NCBI GenBank assembly: GCA_025362705.1
Contig: JANYFH010000243.1
Location: 1 to 11,501 of the forward strand
Length of the DNA stretch: 11,501 nucleotides
Direction of reading: 5' to 3'
Source: Betaproteobacteria bacterium
Lineage (GTDB): Bacteria; Pseudomonadota; Gammaproteobacteria; Burkholderiales; Usitatibacteraceae
The position numbers and the translations under genes are program-made. Shown here piece after piece: positions 1 to 7,084 of this stretch (position 1 is its first letter; every line of letters begins with the position of its first letter). The notes beneath the pieces are model-generated. The model made no database searches, had not been told where the DNA came from, and worked only from the letters and a program-made list of their open reading frames with translations.

Positions 1-104
1 TCAAGGATCACTGCTACGGATGCACCGCGGGGCAGGGCTCTTCCTGCGGCGGCGCGCTTGAGGCTGACAGTACGTCGGAACCAGTGCTGGCAGCGGCAGA
101 ATAG
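1..104 (+). CDS. arsS: C-terminal end of an ArsS-type radical SAM/Cys-rich protein (partial)
   Basis: Only the last 33 complete codons are in the window; the reading frame enters at base 3 and stops at TAG 102-104. The visible tail reads KDHCYGCTAGQGSSCGGALE, a Cys-rich motif (codons at 12-14, 21-23 and 45-47) that I recognise as the C-terminal signature of the radical SAM/Cys-rich family (DUF3641 C-terminal domain), now called ArsS. By family knowledge, ArsS joins a 5'-deoxyadenosyl group from SAM to a methylated arsenical, the first committed step to arsenosugars. The radical SAM CxxxC cluster motif lies outside the window, so this is a motif-based call. It is strengthened by the two TIGR04282/TIGR04283-type transferases downstream, which typically accompany this protein. 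Some family members carry selenocysteine; no in-frame TGA occurs in the visible part. The next gene begins 138 bp downstream. Confidence 0.75.
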   Translation, partial: KDHCYGCTAGQGSSCGGALEADSTSEPVLAAAE

Positions 105-111
105 TAAAACT

Positions 112-167
112 CCAGTATTGGCGGGTGTTTCCGGCTATTTATGCTCTGCAAGCCGCACCAGTGCTTG
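112..167 (+). repeat. 56-bp palindromic intergenic repeat, copy 1
   Basis: Begins CCAGTATTGG and ends CCAGTGCTTG, and is exactly the same length as the copies at 5673-5728 and 10828-10883. The two ends pair as an imperfect hairpin with some G-U pairs when read as + strand RNA. It starts 7 bp after the stop of the ArsS-type gene. It resembles copy 2 most closely at both ends; the middle needs a one-base shift to align. Confidence 0.75.
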
Positions 168-200
168 ATTCTATAAGTTAATCGCCACAATTACCGTTGG

Positions 201-223
201 TCCCGCCTTCGTGGGAATGACGG
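201..223 (+). repeat. REP-like palindrome (TCCCGCC-TTCG-TGGGA type)
   Basis: TCCCGC at 201-206 pairs with GTGGGA at 211-216 (one G-U pair) around a CTTC loop, followed by ATGACGG. On the - strand this reads CCGTCATTCCCACGAAGGCG, close to a short dispersed repeat (GTCATTCCCGCGAAGGCGGGA) common between genes in many proteobacteria. Only one copy is in this window, so the repeat status rests on recognition. Confidence 0.5.
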
Positions 224-242
224 ATGTTCATACGCTGCTCCC

Positions 243-1199
243 ATGACTCCCGGCCGATCCTGCCCCCTTCACTATCGCTACGCGCCATCATCGTTTGCAC
301 GTGCAGCCGACGTCACTGCCGAGACGATTTACGTCATCGGCGGCCTTTACGGAAACGTGCCCGCATTGAACACGATTCTGGCGTTAGCTAAGGCGGAGCC
401 GGTAGCGCCGACGCTGATTTTCAATGGTGATTTCAACTGGTTCAACGCTGACGCGGCCAGCTTCTTGGCAATCAATCGCGAAGTCCTGCAACACGTCGCC
501 CTGCGTGGCAACGTGGAAACTGAACTTGATGCTGATGATGGCGCCGGTTGCGGTTGCGCCTACCCCGAATACGTGGACGACGCCGACGTGGAACGTTCCA
601 ACGCGATCATGCAACGCTTGCAAGGCGCCGCGCGTGCGTTTCCCGACATTATCCAGTCGCTGGCGTCTTTACCGATGCATGCTGTCGCGGCAGTCGGTGA
701 TATGCGTTTTGGCGTAGTGCATGGCGACGCCGAATCTCTGGCTGGTTGGCGTTTCGCACACGATGGCCTGCATGACCCAACAAACATCGCGTGGCTGCAG
801 CAGATTTGCCGCGATGGAAACCTTGCCGGTTTTGCCTCCAGCCACACCTGCCTGCCGACGTTTCGCCGATTTACAGACGCCGACCGAAAGTTTTTTGTCA
901 TCAACAACGGTGCCGCTGGCATGCCGAATTTTTCGCACACGCAATACGGATTGATTTCGCGACTTTCGATCCATGCGGCGGCGGACGGATTTTCACAGTA
1001 TGGCGACGTGATTGACGGTGTCTTTGTCGATGCCGTTCCAGTGCACTACGACGCGGCCAACTTTCAGCAGACATTCACCGAAAACTGGCCAGAAGGCTCG
1101 CCTGCACACCACTCGTATTTCAATCGCATTGTCAACGGCCCCGCTTACGGCGCGCCGCATGCGTTGGGGTTGATTCGCGCGCCGCTGGTTTGCGCCTAG
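243..1199 (+). CDS. Divergent calcineurin-like metallophosphoesterase of the arsenosugar cluster
   Basis: Predicted 318-residue cytoplasmic protein with the motif order of the calcineurin-like phosphoesterase fold: GGLYGN (33-38) where GDxHGN is usual, NGDFNW (61-66) for motif II, RGNVE (88-92) for GNHE, VVHGD (158-162), and SSHT (199-202) for the final GHT/GHxH block. Motif I has lost both usual metal ligands (Asp to Gly34, His to Tyr36), and motif III has Val91 in place of His. Asp63, Asn90, His160 and His201 remain. A CGC motif lies at 103-105. No signal peptide or membrane segment is seen. The ATG at 243 lacks a clear Shine-Dalgarno sequence, but no better in-frame start is visible and the following CPLHYRYAP segment looks like genuine coding. 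From its place after the ArsS-type gene, a role in dephosphorylating or hydrolysing a pathway intermediate is possible; the substrate is unknown. The fold call is fairly secure, the activity is not. Confidence 0.75.
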   Translation: MTPGRSCPLHYRYAPSSFARAADVTAETIYVIGGLYGNVPALNTILALAKAEPVAPTLIFNGDFNWFNADAASFLAINREVLQHVALRGNVETELDADDGAGCGCAYPEYVDDADVERSNAIMQRLQGAARAFPDIIQSLASLPMHAVAAVGDMRFGVVHGDAESLAGWRFAHDGLHDPTNIAWLQQICRDGNLAGFASSHTCLPTFRRFTDADRKFFVINNGAAGMPNFSHTQYGLISRLSIHAAADGFSQYGDVIDGVFVDAVPVHYDAANFQQTFTENWPEGSPAHHSYFNRIVNGPAYGAPHALGLIRAPLVCA

Positions 1200-1299
1200 C
1201 CTTGACGATCAAAACGGCGAATTAACTTGCCGTCGTCACAGTGTCGGGGTACCTTTCATTCTTTCCCGCCGCTGTTTTCTTGATCACTCAGGAGGCCAC

Positions 1300-2445
1300 A
1301 TGCCCCGCAAATCCACGCCAACCCCATCCCGTTCTACGGCTACCAAAACCAAGACCATCAATCTTGCCTTGCAGGGTGGTGGTGCCCACGGCGCGTTTGC
1401 ATGGGGTGTACTCGATTACATGCTTGAAGACGGCCGCCTGGCATTTGAAGGCATCTCCGGCACCAGTGCCGGCTCGATGAACGCGGTCGTGCTGGTGGAC
1501 GGGCTCCGCAAAGGCGGACGCGATGGTGCACGCGCCGCACTGGAGACATTCTGGCAAGCGGTTTCCGATGCCGGTCAGCGTTATTCGCTTGTAAGGTCGA
1601 TGCCCTGGGACCGACTCAAGGGGGACCACTGGAACAGTGACGACAGCTTTAATTTTCAGGCTTTCAAGGCCATGACGAATGCATTCTCACCCTACCAGCT
1701 CAACCCAACAAATTTCAATCCGCTCAAAGACATTCTCAATGAACAGATCGATTTTGAAGCGCTTAACCGGCATGAAAAACAGAAACTTTTTTTATCGGCA
1801 ACCAATGTGCAGACCGGCAGTGTGCGGGTATTTCACAACCATGAAATTACGGTTGATGTGGTGATGGCGTCTGCCTGCCTGCCATTTTTGTATCAAGCTG
1901 TCGAGATCGATGGCCATACCTATTGGGATGGCGGCTATATGGGCAATCCCGCCTTGTTTCCACTGTTCTATCGCACCGATGCGCGCGACGTGCTGATCAT
2001 CCACATTAACCCGATCGTTCGGCAGGGCACGCCAACGACGCCGCACGATATTGAAGATCGCGTGAATGAAATCAGCTTCAATTCTGCTCTGATCAAAGAG
2101 TTTCGTGCCGTCGCGTTTGTGCAAAAGCTGATCGGTGAGGGCTGGCTGAAAGAAGAATTTCGCGATCAACTGAAATACGTGCTGCTGCATTCGCTGCGCG
2201 CGGACGATGCGCTGTCGGATTTGTCAGCGGCATCGAAACTTTGTACCGATTGGTCGTTCCTGCAAACACTGCGCGACCGCGGCCGTGACGCGGCTGGCGT
2301 TTGGATGGAGCGGCATTTCGATGACGTCGGCAAACGCCAGACGGTCGATCTGCGCGCGCAATTTCTTGATAGTGGCAGCGAGATGACGCCGCTTAACAAA
2401 ACCAAACCAAAACCCAGGCCGAAACAAAAGCGCGCATCCAGATAG
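1300..2445 (+). CDS. Patatin-like phospholipase family protein
   Basis: Predicted 381-residue serine acyl hydrolase of the patatin family (bacterial RssA-like). The glycine-rich oxyanion loop LQGGGAHGAF is at 24-33, the nucleophile elbow GISGTSAGS at 51-59 makes Ser56 the catalytic serine, and DGGYMGNP starting at Asp210 supplies the catalytic Asp of the Ser-Asp dyad. All key residues are intact. The N-terminus (about 1-19) is Ser/Thr/Lys-rich and the C-terminus (about 364-381) is Lys/Arg/Pro-rich; these basic tails could bind membranes or polyanions. There is no signal peptide, so it probably acts in the cytoplasm or on the inner membrane face. A strong Shine-Dalgarno AGGAGG (1290-1295) fixes the start. 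The next gene begins 38 bp downstream, suggesting co-transcription. The substrate, phospholipid or another acyl ester, cannot be told from sequence, and membership of the arsenic pathway is positional only. Confidence 0.9.
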   Translation: MPRKSTPTPSRSTATKTKTINLALQGGGAHGAFAWGVLDYMLEDGRLAFEGISGTSAGSMNAVVLVDGLRKGGRDGARAALETFWQAVSDAGQRYSLVRSMPWDRLKGDHWNSDDSFNFQAFKAMTNAFSPYQLNPTNFNPLKDILNEQIDFEALNRHEKQKLFLSATNVQTGSVRVFHNHEITVDVVMASACLPFLYQAVEIDGHTYWDGGYMGNPALFPLFYRTDARDVLIIHINPIVRQGTPTTPHDIEDRVNEISFNSALIKEFRAVAFVQKLIGEGWLKEEFRDQLKYVLLHSLRADDALSDLSAASKLCTDWSFLQTLRDRGRDAAGVWMERHFDDVGKRQTVDLRAQFLDSGSEMTPLNKTKPKPRPKQKRASR

Positions 2446-2483
2446 CGCGTGTTTTCGTATCGGCATTACATTCAGGGAGCAAC

Positions 2484-4727
2484 ATGAACAAGAGCAAATT
2501 ATTTTTATTCGTTGTCATCGCGGCATTGATCGCGGCTTTCTTCATTTTCGATTTGGGCAAATATTTCAGCCTCGACTATTTCAAAGAACAGCAGGGCGTG
2601 ATCGAAGGCTACTATCGAGCCAATCCGCTTCAGACCGGCCTGATATTTTTTGCCATTTACGTTGTCGTTACCGCACTCTCGCTACCAGGTGCCGCGATCA
2701 TGACTCTGGTCGCCGGCGCCATTTTTGGCCTGTTGTGGGGTGTCGTTATTGTTTCGTTTGCGTCTTCCATCGGTGCCACGTTGGCATTTTTGGTGGCGCG
2801 CTTCCTGTTGCGCGATTCGATACAGGCAAAGTTCGGCGACAAACTGAAAGCGTTCAACGCGGGCGTGGAAAAAGAAGGCGGCTTTTATCTGTTCACGTTG
2901 CGGCTGGTCCCGGCGTTTCCATTTTTCATGATCAACGTCGTCATGGGCCTCACCACGATGAAGGCATGGACGTTTTTCTGGGTCAGCCAGACCGGCATGT
3001 TTCTCGGCACGATCGTATTCGTGAATGCGGGTACCGAGCTTGCCAAAATTACTTCGCTCAAAGGCATCCTGTCGCCCGGATTGATAGGCGCATTTGTACT
3101 GCTGGGTATTTTTCCGATCATCGCCAAAAAGATCATCGATAGCATCAAGGGGCGCAAGGTTTATGCCAAATGGGCCGACAAAAAGCCCGCACACTTTGAT
3201 CGTAACGTCGTCGTTATCGGCGGTGGATCGGCTGGCCTGGTCACGAGCTACATCGCTGCGGCCGTGAAAGCAAAAGTCACGCTGGTGGAGCGTCATCAGA
3301 TGGGCGGCGACTGTCTTAACACCGGTTGCGTTCCTTCCAAGGCGTTGATTCGTTCCGCCAAATTGCTGAACCATATTTCGCGCGCCAGGGAATTCGGCAT
3401 CAGTTCGGCCAGCGCCCAATGGGATTTCGCCGACGTGATGGAGCGTGTGCAAAAAATCATCGCCGATATCGAGCCGCACGACTCCATCGCGCGCTATTCG
3501 AGCCTGGGCGTGGATTGCGTGAAGGGAAGCGCCAAAATTCTCTCGCCGTGGGAAGTGGAAATCACACTCGACAACGGCACCAAACAAAAGCTCACGACAA
3601 AAAATATCGTCATCGCAGCAGGTGCGCGACCATTCGTTCCGCCGATTCCAGGTCTCGCCGAGTGCAAGCCATTGACCTCCGACAACGTATGGAACATCCG
3701 CGTACTGCCAAAGCGTTTGGTGGTGTTGGGCGGCGGGCCGATTGGCTCTGAACTCACGCAATGTTTCGCGCGCTTCGGCTCGAAGGTCACGCAGGTTGAA
3801 ATGCTGCCGCGCATCATGATCCGCGAAGATGCCGAAGTTTCGGCGATGGTCAAAGCCAAATTTGAGGCAGAGGGCGTCGATGTACTGGTGAATCACAAAG
3901 CCTTGCAGGTGGTGATTGAAAACGGCGAGAAATTTCTCATCGTTGAAAATGACGGTCAGCAAAAGCGCATCGCATTCGATGAAATTCTCTGCGCGGTTGG
4001 CCGTATCGCCAACACCACCGGCTACGGGCTGGAAGAACTCGGAATACCCGCGAAAAAAGTGGTCGAGACAAACGAATATCTGGAAACGATTTATCCGAAC
4101 ATCTTTGCCTGTGGTGATGTGGCAGGCCCTTACCAGTTCACCCATACCGCCGCGCACATGGCCTGGTACGCATCGGTGAACGCGCTGTTCGGCAAATTCA
4201 AAAAATTCAAGGTTGATTACTCGGTGGTCCCGTGGGCGACGTTTACCGATCCGGAAGTCGCAAGGGTTGGTATCAATGAGCAGGAAGCGATTGAGCAGAA
4301 GATCGCGCACGATGTGCATGTGTACGGCATCGATGATCTTGATCGCGCCATTGCCGATGGCGAGCCACACGGATTTGTGAAAGTCATCACGAAAAAAGGT
4401 TCGGACAAGATTCTGGGTGCGACGATTGTCGGCGAGCATGCCGGCGATTTGCTGGTCGAATTCGTTGCCGCGATGAAGCATGGCTTCGGGCTCGAAGGCA
4501 TTCTCAACACCATCCACACCTACCCGACGCTGGGTGAGGCCAACAAGTACGCGGCGGGCGTTTACAAACGCTCGACGGCGACCGTAGGTAAACTGGCGGT
4601 GGCTAAAGCGATGAACGATTGGACGCGAGGGGAGGGTAGTTTGTTCACTGTCCTCGGAAAAGCGATCTCGCTCGTTGTATCGCCAGACAACACGCCGGCG
4701 TATCCGAAGGAAGTAGCGCACCACTGA
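2484..4727 (+). CDS. TVP38/TMEM64 (VTT) membrane domain fused to FAD-dependent disulfide oxidoreductase
   Basis: Predicted 747-residue two-domain protein. Residues 1-225 form a VTT/DedA-like membrane domain with several hydrophobic segments (about 6-24, 48-75, 78-105, 134-180, 195-213) and the family motif FTLRLVPAFPFFMIN (137-151). Residues 240-705 are a class I pyridine nucleotide-disulfide oxidoreductase related to mercuric reductase and lipoamide dehydrogenase: FAD motif VVVIGGGSAG (242-251), redox-active pair Cys277-LNTG-Cys282, NAD(P) motif VVLGGGPIG (413-421), a second FAD motif ACGDVAG, and dimer-interface motif HTYPTLGE (678-685). At the position of the lipoamide dehydrogenase catalytic His, directly before PT, there is Tyr680, so it is unlikely to be a dihydrolipoamide dehydrogenase. 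The enzyme is expected to reduce a disulfide, metal(loid) or quinone-like substrate at the membrane with NAD(P)H. Shine-Dalgarno AGGGAG (2474-2479) supports the start. It follows the patatin gene by 38 bp. Confidence 0.9.
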   Translation: MNKSKLFLFVVIAALIAAFFIFDLGKYFSLDYFKEQQGVIEGYYRANPLQTGLIFFAIYVVVTALSLPGAAIMTLVAGAIFGLLWGVVIVSFASSIGATLAFLVARFLLRDSIQAKFGDKLKAFNAGVEKEGGFYLFTLRLVPAFPFFMINVVMGLTTMKAWTFFWVSQTGMFLGTIVFVNAGTELAKITSLKGILSPGLIGAFVLLGIFPIIAKKIIDSIKGRKVYAKWADKKPAHFDRNVVVIGGGSAGLVTSYIAAAVKAKVTLVERHQMGGDCLNTGCVPSKALIRSAKLLNHISRAREFGISSASAQWDFADVMERVQKIIADIEPHDSIARYSSLGVDCVKGSAKILSPWEVEITLDNGTKQKLTTKNIVIAAGARPFVPPIPGLAECKPLTSDNVWNIRVLPKRLVVLGGGPIGSELTQCFARFGSKVTQVEMLPRIMIREDAEVSAMVKAKFEAEGVDVLVNHKALQVVIENGEKFLIVENDGQQKRIAFDEILCAVGRIANTTGYGLEELGIPAKKVVETNEYLETIYPNIFACGDVAGPYQFTHTAAHMAWYASVNALFGKFKKFKVDYSVVPWATFTDPEVARVGINEQEAIEQKIAHDVHVYGIDDLDRAIADGEPHGFVKVITKKGSDKILGATIVGEHAGDLLVEFVAAMKHGFGLEGILNTIHTYPTLGEANKYAAGVYKRSTATVGKLAVAKAMNDWTRGEGSLFTVLGKAISLVVSPDNTPAYPKEVAHH

Positions 4728-4732
4728 TATTT

Positions 4733-4776
4733 GCCTCTCCTTCGGGAGAGGCCGCCGCCGCGCGGCGGGTGAGGGG
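4733..4776 (+). repeat. REP-like double palindrome between the VTT-oxidoreductase and DUF547 genes
   Basis: GCCTCTCC (4733-4740) and GGAGAGGC (4745-4752) form a perfect 8-bp stem with a TTCG loop, immediately followed by the perfect 14-nt palindrome CCGCCGCGCGGCGG (4755-4768) and then GTGAGGGG. This CTCTCC...GGAGAGG...GTGAGGG layout matches a REP element type common between proteobacterial genes. There is no T-tract after it, so a classical intrinsic terminator is not supported, though it may slow RNA decay or reduce read-through. Confidence 0.6.
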
Positions 4777-4814
4777 TCGCTGCGCAAAGACAATGTATTT
4801 TGGAAGGAAAAATC

Positions 4815-5633
4815 ATGAAAAAATTCGTTCTCGCTTTTACCGCCATGCTGTTCGCATCACTCACCTCCGCGCAAACATTCGACCATTCGCATGCAGCGCT
4901 CACCACATTGTTGAAAAAACATGTCGTTATCATTGACGGCGGAAAATCGAGCAAGGTGAAATACGCCGAGCTGAAAAAAGATCAGCCGCAATTGAAAACC
5001 TATCTCGATTCGCTCTCAGGCGTGAAGGAATCCGACTTCAACACATGGACAAAGCCGCAGCAAATGGCCTTCCTCATCAATGCCTATAACGGCTTCACGC
5101 TTGAACTCATACTCCAAAACTATCCGGTGAAATCGATCAAGGATATCGGCGGTGTGTTTGATGACCGCTGGAAGCGCAAATTCTTCAAGTTGTTTGGCCA
5201 GGATTCCTACCTCAACAAGATTGAGCATGACACCTTGCGCAAGCCCGGCGTCTATAACGAGGTTCGCGTGCACTATGCCGTGAATTGCGCGTCAATCGGC
5301 TGCCCGGCGCTGCGTGAAGAGGCTTATGTGGCCGACCGGCTCGACAAACAGCTTGAGGAGCAGGCCACGCGCTTTTTGTCTGATCGTTCACGCAATCGCT
5401 ATGTAAACGGCAAGCTTGAAGTCTCGATGATTTTCAACTGGTTCAAGGAAGACTGGGCCAGCGGCTACAAAGGCTTCGACGGCAAAACGTCCGCCATCGC
5501 GAGCCGCGAGGATTATTTTGCGCGCTATGCAAAATTGCTGGCTGACAGCCCGGCGGATCAGCAAGTCATCGCAGATAAAAAGGCCGCGATTTCACATCCG
5601 GAATACGACTGGAACCTGAACGGCACGAATTAG
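4815..5633 (+). CDS. DUF547 domain-containing exported protein
   Basis: Predicted 272-residue protein with a typical Sec signal peptide: MKK, a hydrophobic core to about residue 16, and probable cleavage after TSA at residue 19. It is therefore probably periplasmic. The mature part carries DUF547 hallmarks: MAFLINAYNGFTLELIL, then VHYAVNCASIGCPALREEAY with Cys158 and Cys163 in the family-conserved NCASxGCP motif. The family's biochemical function is not established, as far as I know. The ATG at 4815 has Shine-Dalgarno GGAAGGA (4802-4808) and gives a clean signal peptide; a TTG at 4800 lies on top of that ribosome site and was rejected. The gene follows the VTT-oxidoreductase by 87 bp containing a REP-like palindrome. 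Family assignment is firm; the link to arsenosugar metabolism is by position only. Confidence 0.9.
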   Translation: MKKFVLAFTAMLFASLTSAQTFDHSHAALTTLLKKHVVIIDGGKSSKVKYAELKKDQPQLKTYLDSLSGVKESDFNTWTKPQQMAFLINAYNGFTLELILQNYPVKSIKDIGGVFDDRWKRKFFKLFGQDSYLNKIEHDTLRKPGVYNEVRVHYAVNCASIGCPALREEAYVADRLDKQLEEQATRFLSDRSRNRYVNGKLEVSMIFNWFKEDWASGYKGFDGKTSAIASREDYFARYAKLLADSPADQQVIADKKAAISHPEYDWNLNGTN

Positions 5634-5672
5634 TACTCGTGGGCCGGGCTGTGTAACATTAGTGGCCAAACA

Positions 5673-5728
5673 CCAGTATTGGTGCGGTTTTCAGGCTTAA
5701 ATGCTCTTGAAACCCGCGCCAGTGCTTG
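5673..5728 (+). repeat. 56-bp palindromic intergenic repeat, copy 2
   Basis: The best-preserved copy as a palindrome. Left arm CCAGTATTGGTGCGGTTTTC and right arm GAAACCCGCGCCAGTGCTTG pair with mostly Watson-Crick and several G-U pairs, around a loop of about 14 nt. Without gaps it matches copy 3 (10828-10883) at 40 of 56 positions by hand count; shared cores are TTTTCAGGCT and the terminal TGCTTG. It lies between the DUF547 gene and the five-gene run. Confidence 0.8.
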
Positions 5729-5763
5729 AGATATAACATTTTCTGCTGTGTTGAGCGCATCGC

Positions 5764-5775
5764 TACAATGATCAT
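5764..5775 (+). promoter_or_regulatory. Candidate -10 box with possibly leaderless start
   Basis: TACAAT at 5764-5769 lies 6 nt before the ATG at 5776, so a sigma70 start site would fall on or next to the start codon. No Shine-Dalgarno is present. The -35 region (about 5741-5746, TTCTGC) is poor, so this is a weak candidate. Confidence 0.3.
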
Positions 5776-6459
5776 ATGCGGCTCTCCATCGTCATTCCTG
5801 CGCTCAACGAAGCCGACACTATTGTTGCCACGCTGACGCCCTTGCAGGCCATGCGCTCACGCGGCGCTGAAGTCATTCTGGTCGATGGTGGAAGCACCGA
5901 TGCGACGACACAAATCGCGGCGCCATTGATCGACCGCGCACTCAATAGCGCCAAGGGTCGCGCCACGCAGATGAATGCGGGCGCCGCTGTCGCGACGGGC
6001 GATGTGTTGTTGTTCCTGCATGCGGATTCAAGTCTGCCAGTCGATGCCGATCACATTATTTTCAACGCGCTGCAAGCTTCTTCCCGCAAGTGGGGTCGAT
6101 TCGATGTCAGCATCGTGGGCCGACATTTTTTTTTGCGCGTGATCAGTTGGTTCATGAACCAACGATCACGCCTGACCGGTATCGCGACGGGAGATCAGGG
6201 TTTGTTCATGCCGGCGGATGTGTTCGAAGCAGCAGGAAGATTCGCCAGCATCCCGCTGATGGAAGATGTGGCGATATGCGCAGCGCTGAAAAAAATCGGC
6301 GCACCCATTTGCCTGGAACAAAAAATCATTACTTCAGGTCGCCGTTGGGAAAAGCACGGACTGTGGCGCACCATTCTTCTCATGTGGCGAATTCGTCTTG
6401 CTTATTTCCTCGGTACTGATCCTGCTGTGCTGCATCGTGCGTACTATGGAAACAAGTAA
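5776..6459 (+). CDS. TIGR04283-type arsenosugar cluster glycosyltransferase (GT2 fold)
   Basis: Predicted 227-residue family 2 glycosyltransferase. The N-terminal IVIPALNE (5-12) and VDGGSTD (36-42) bind the nucleotide sugar. FLHADS (80-85) contains the His-Ala-Asp84 version of the metal-binding DxD site. GDQGLFM (139-145) and PLMEDV (160-165) are acceptor-side motifs. This compact form without a C-terminal membrane anchor matches the rSAM/selenodomain-associated transferase 2 family (TIGR04283), named for its association with ArsS-type proteins. It presumably transfers a sugar or related group to the arsenic-containing or another small acceptor; donor and acceptor are not known. It heads a run of five overlapping genes; the next CDS starts 14 nt before its stop. 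No ribosome site precedes the ATG, and a -10-like TACAAT sits just upstream. A run of nine T's at 6126-6134 lies within the frame. Confidence 0.88.
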   Translation: MRLSIVIPALNEADTIVATLTPLQAMRSRGAEVILVDGGSTDATTQIAAPLIDRALNSAKGRATQMNAGAAVATGDVLLFLHADSSLPVDADHIIFNALQASSRKWGRFDVSIVGRHFFLRVISWFMNQRSRLTGIATGDQGLFMPADVFEAAGRFASIPLMEDVAICAALKKIGAPICLEQKIITSGRRWEKHGLWRTILLMWRIRLAYFLGTDPAVLHRAYYGNK

Positions 6460-7084
6460 GTCGTGTCGAGTCATGCTGTTTGCGAAAGCGCCTGTGGCTG
6501 GCGCCGTGAAAACGCGCCTCATCCCCGTTCTAGGTGCGGAGTCCGCTGCGCGATTGCATCAGCGCATGGTGGTACGCGCCTTGCAGACATTGACCGCAGC
6601 CGCCGTCGGTCCGGTTGAACTGTGTTGCGCGCCCGACACCGCGCATGCATTTTTTGCCGAATGCCAGCAACGTTTTGGCGTTGCGCTCACACCGCAATCA
6701 GATGGCGATCTGGGGAAGCGCATGCTTCATGCGTTCGATACCGCTTTGTTGACAGTGCCGAGCGCACTCATCGTTGGCGCGGATTGTCCTTCCATCACGG
6801 TTGACGATGTGCGCGATGCCGCCACGCAAGTGGCCAACTTTGACGCCACTTTGGTTCCTGCTGACGACGGCGGTTACGTATTGATCGGCGTGCGTCGCAC
6901 ACATCAAAACATGTTCGAGGCTATCGATTGGGGAACTGCAACTGTGCTCGCTGCACAGCGTCAGCGCTTCCGTGCACTGGGCTGGCGCTGGCACGAAGGT
7001 GCGACACGTTGGGATGTGGACCGTCCCGAAGATCTGGCGCGGCTCGCGGAACTTGATCCGACGGTGGGGTTCGAATCAACATGA
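6446..7084 (+). CDS. TIGR04282-type arsenosugar cluster transferase (DUF2064, nucleotidyltransferase-like)
   Basis: Predicted 212-residue protein of the DUF2064/TIGR04282 family (rSAM/selenodomain-associated transferase 1), with a GT-A fold related to sugar nucleotidyltransferases and glycosyltransferases. Motifs: MLFAKAPVAGAVKTRL (10-25) with the Lys14/Lys22-Thr-Arg24 nucleotide-binding loop, GADCPS (111-116) with acidic Asp113, DDGGYVLIG starting at Asp140, and WDVDRPEDL starting at Trp189. In family context it works alongside the TIGR04283 transferase; it may activate or transfer a sugar, but the reaction is not established. I chose ATG 6446, which overlaps the upstream stop by 14 nt. An upstream GTG (6437) and a TTG (6398) are possible but would add residues unlike the family start and extend the overlap. 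No clear Shine-Dalgarno is visible, so translation may be coupled. Its stop overlaps the next start as ATGA. Confidence 0.88.
   Translation: METSKSCRVMLFAKAPVAGAVKTRLIPVLGAESAARLHQRMVVRALQTLTAAAVGPVELCCAPDTAHAFFAECQQRFGVALTPQSDGDLGKRMLHAFDTALLTVPSALIVGADCPSITVDDVRDAATQVANFDATLVPADDGGYVLIGVRRTHQNMFEAIDWGTATVLAAQRQRFRALGWRWHEGATRWDVDRPEDLARLAELDPTVGFEST

Noticed and set aside
2484..4727. Dihydrolipoamide dehydrogenase (lpdA) naming
   Set aside because: The catalytic His position before PT is Tyr680, there is an N-terminal membrane domain, and no 2-oxoacid dehydrogenase genes are nearby.
2682..4793. Open frame of 703 codons on the - strand opposite the VTT-flavoprotein gene
   Set aside because: It is fully antisense to a gene with intact conserved motifs, its translation shows no recognisable domain, and it is rich in Arg/His/Asp as expected for a shadow frame. 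Long antisense frames are common in GC-rich genes.
6398..6445. TTG start giving the TIGR04282-type protein a hydrophobic N-terminal extension
   Set aside because: The extension is the shadow of the upstream gene's end; starting at ATG 6446 places the conserved nucleotide loop near the N-terminus as in the family.
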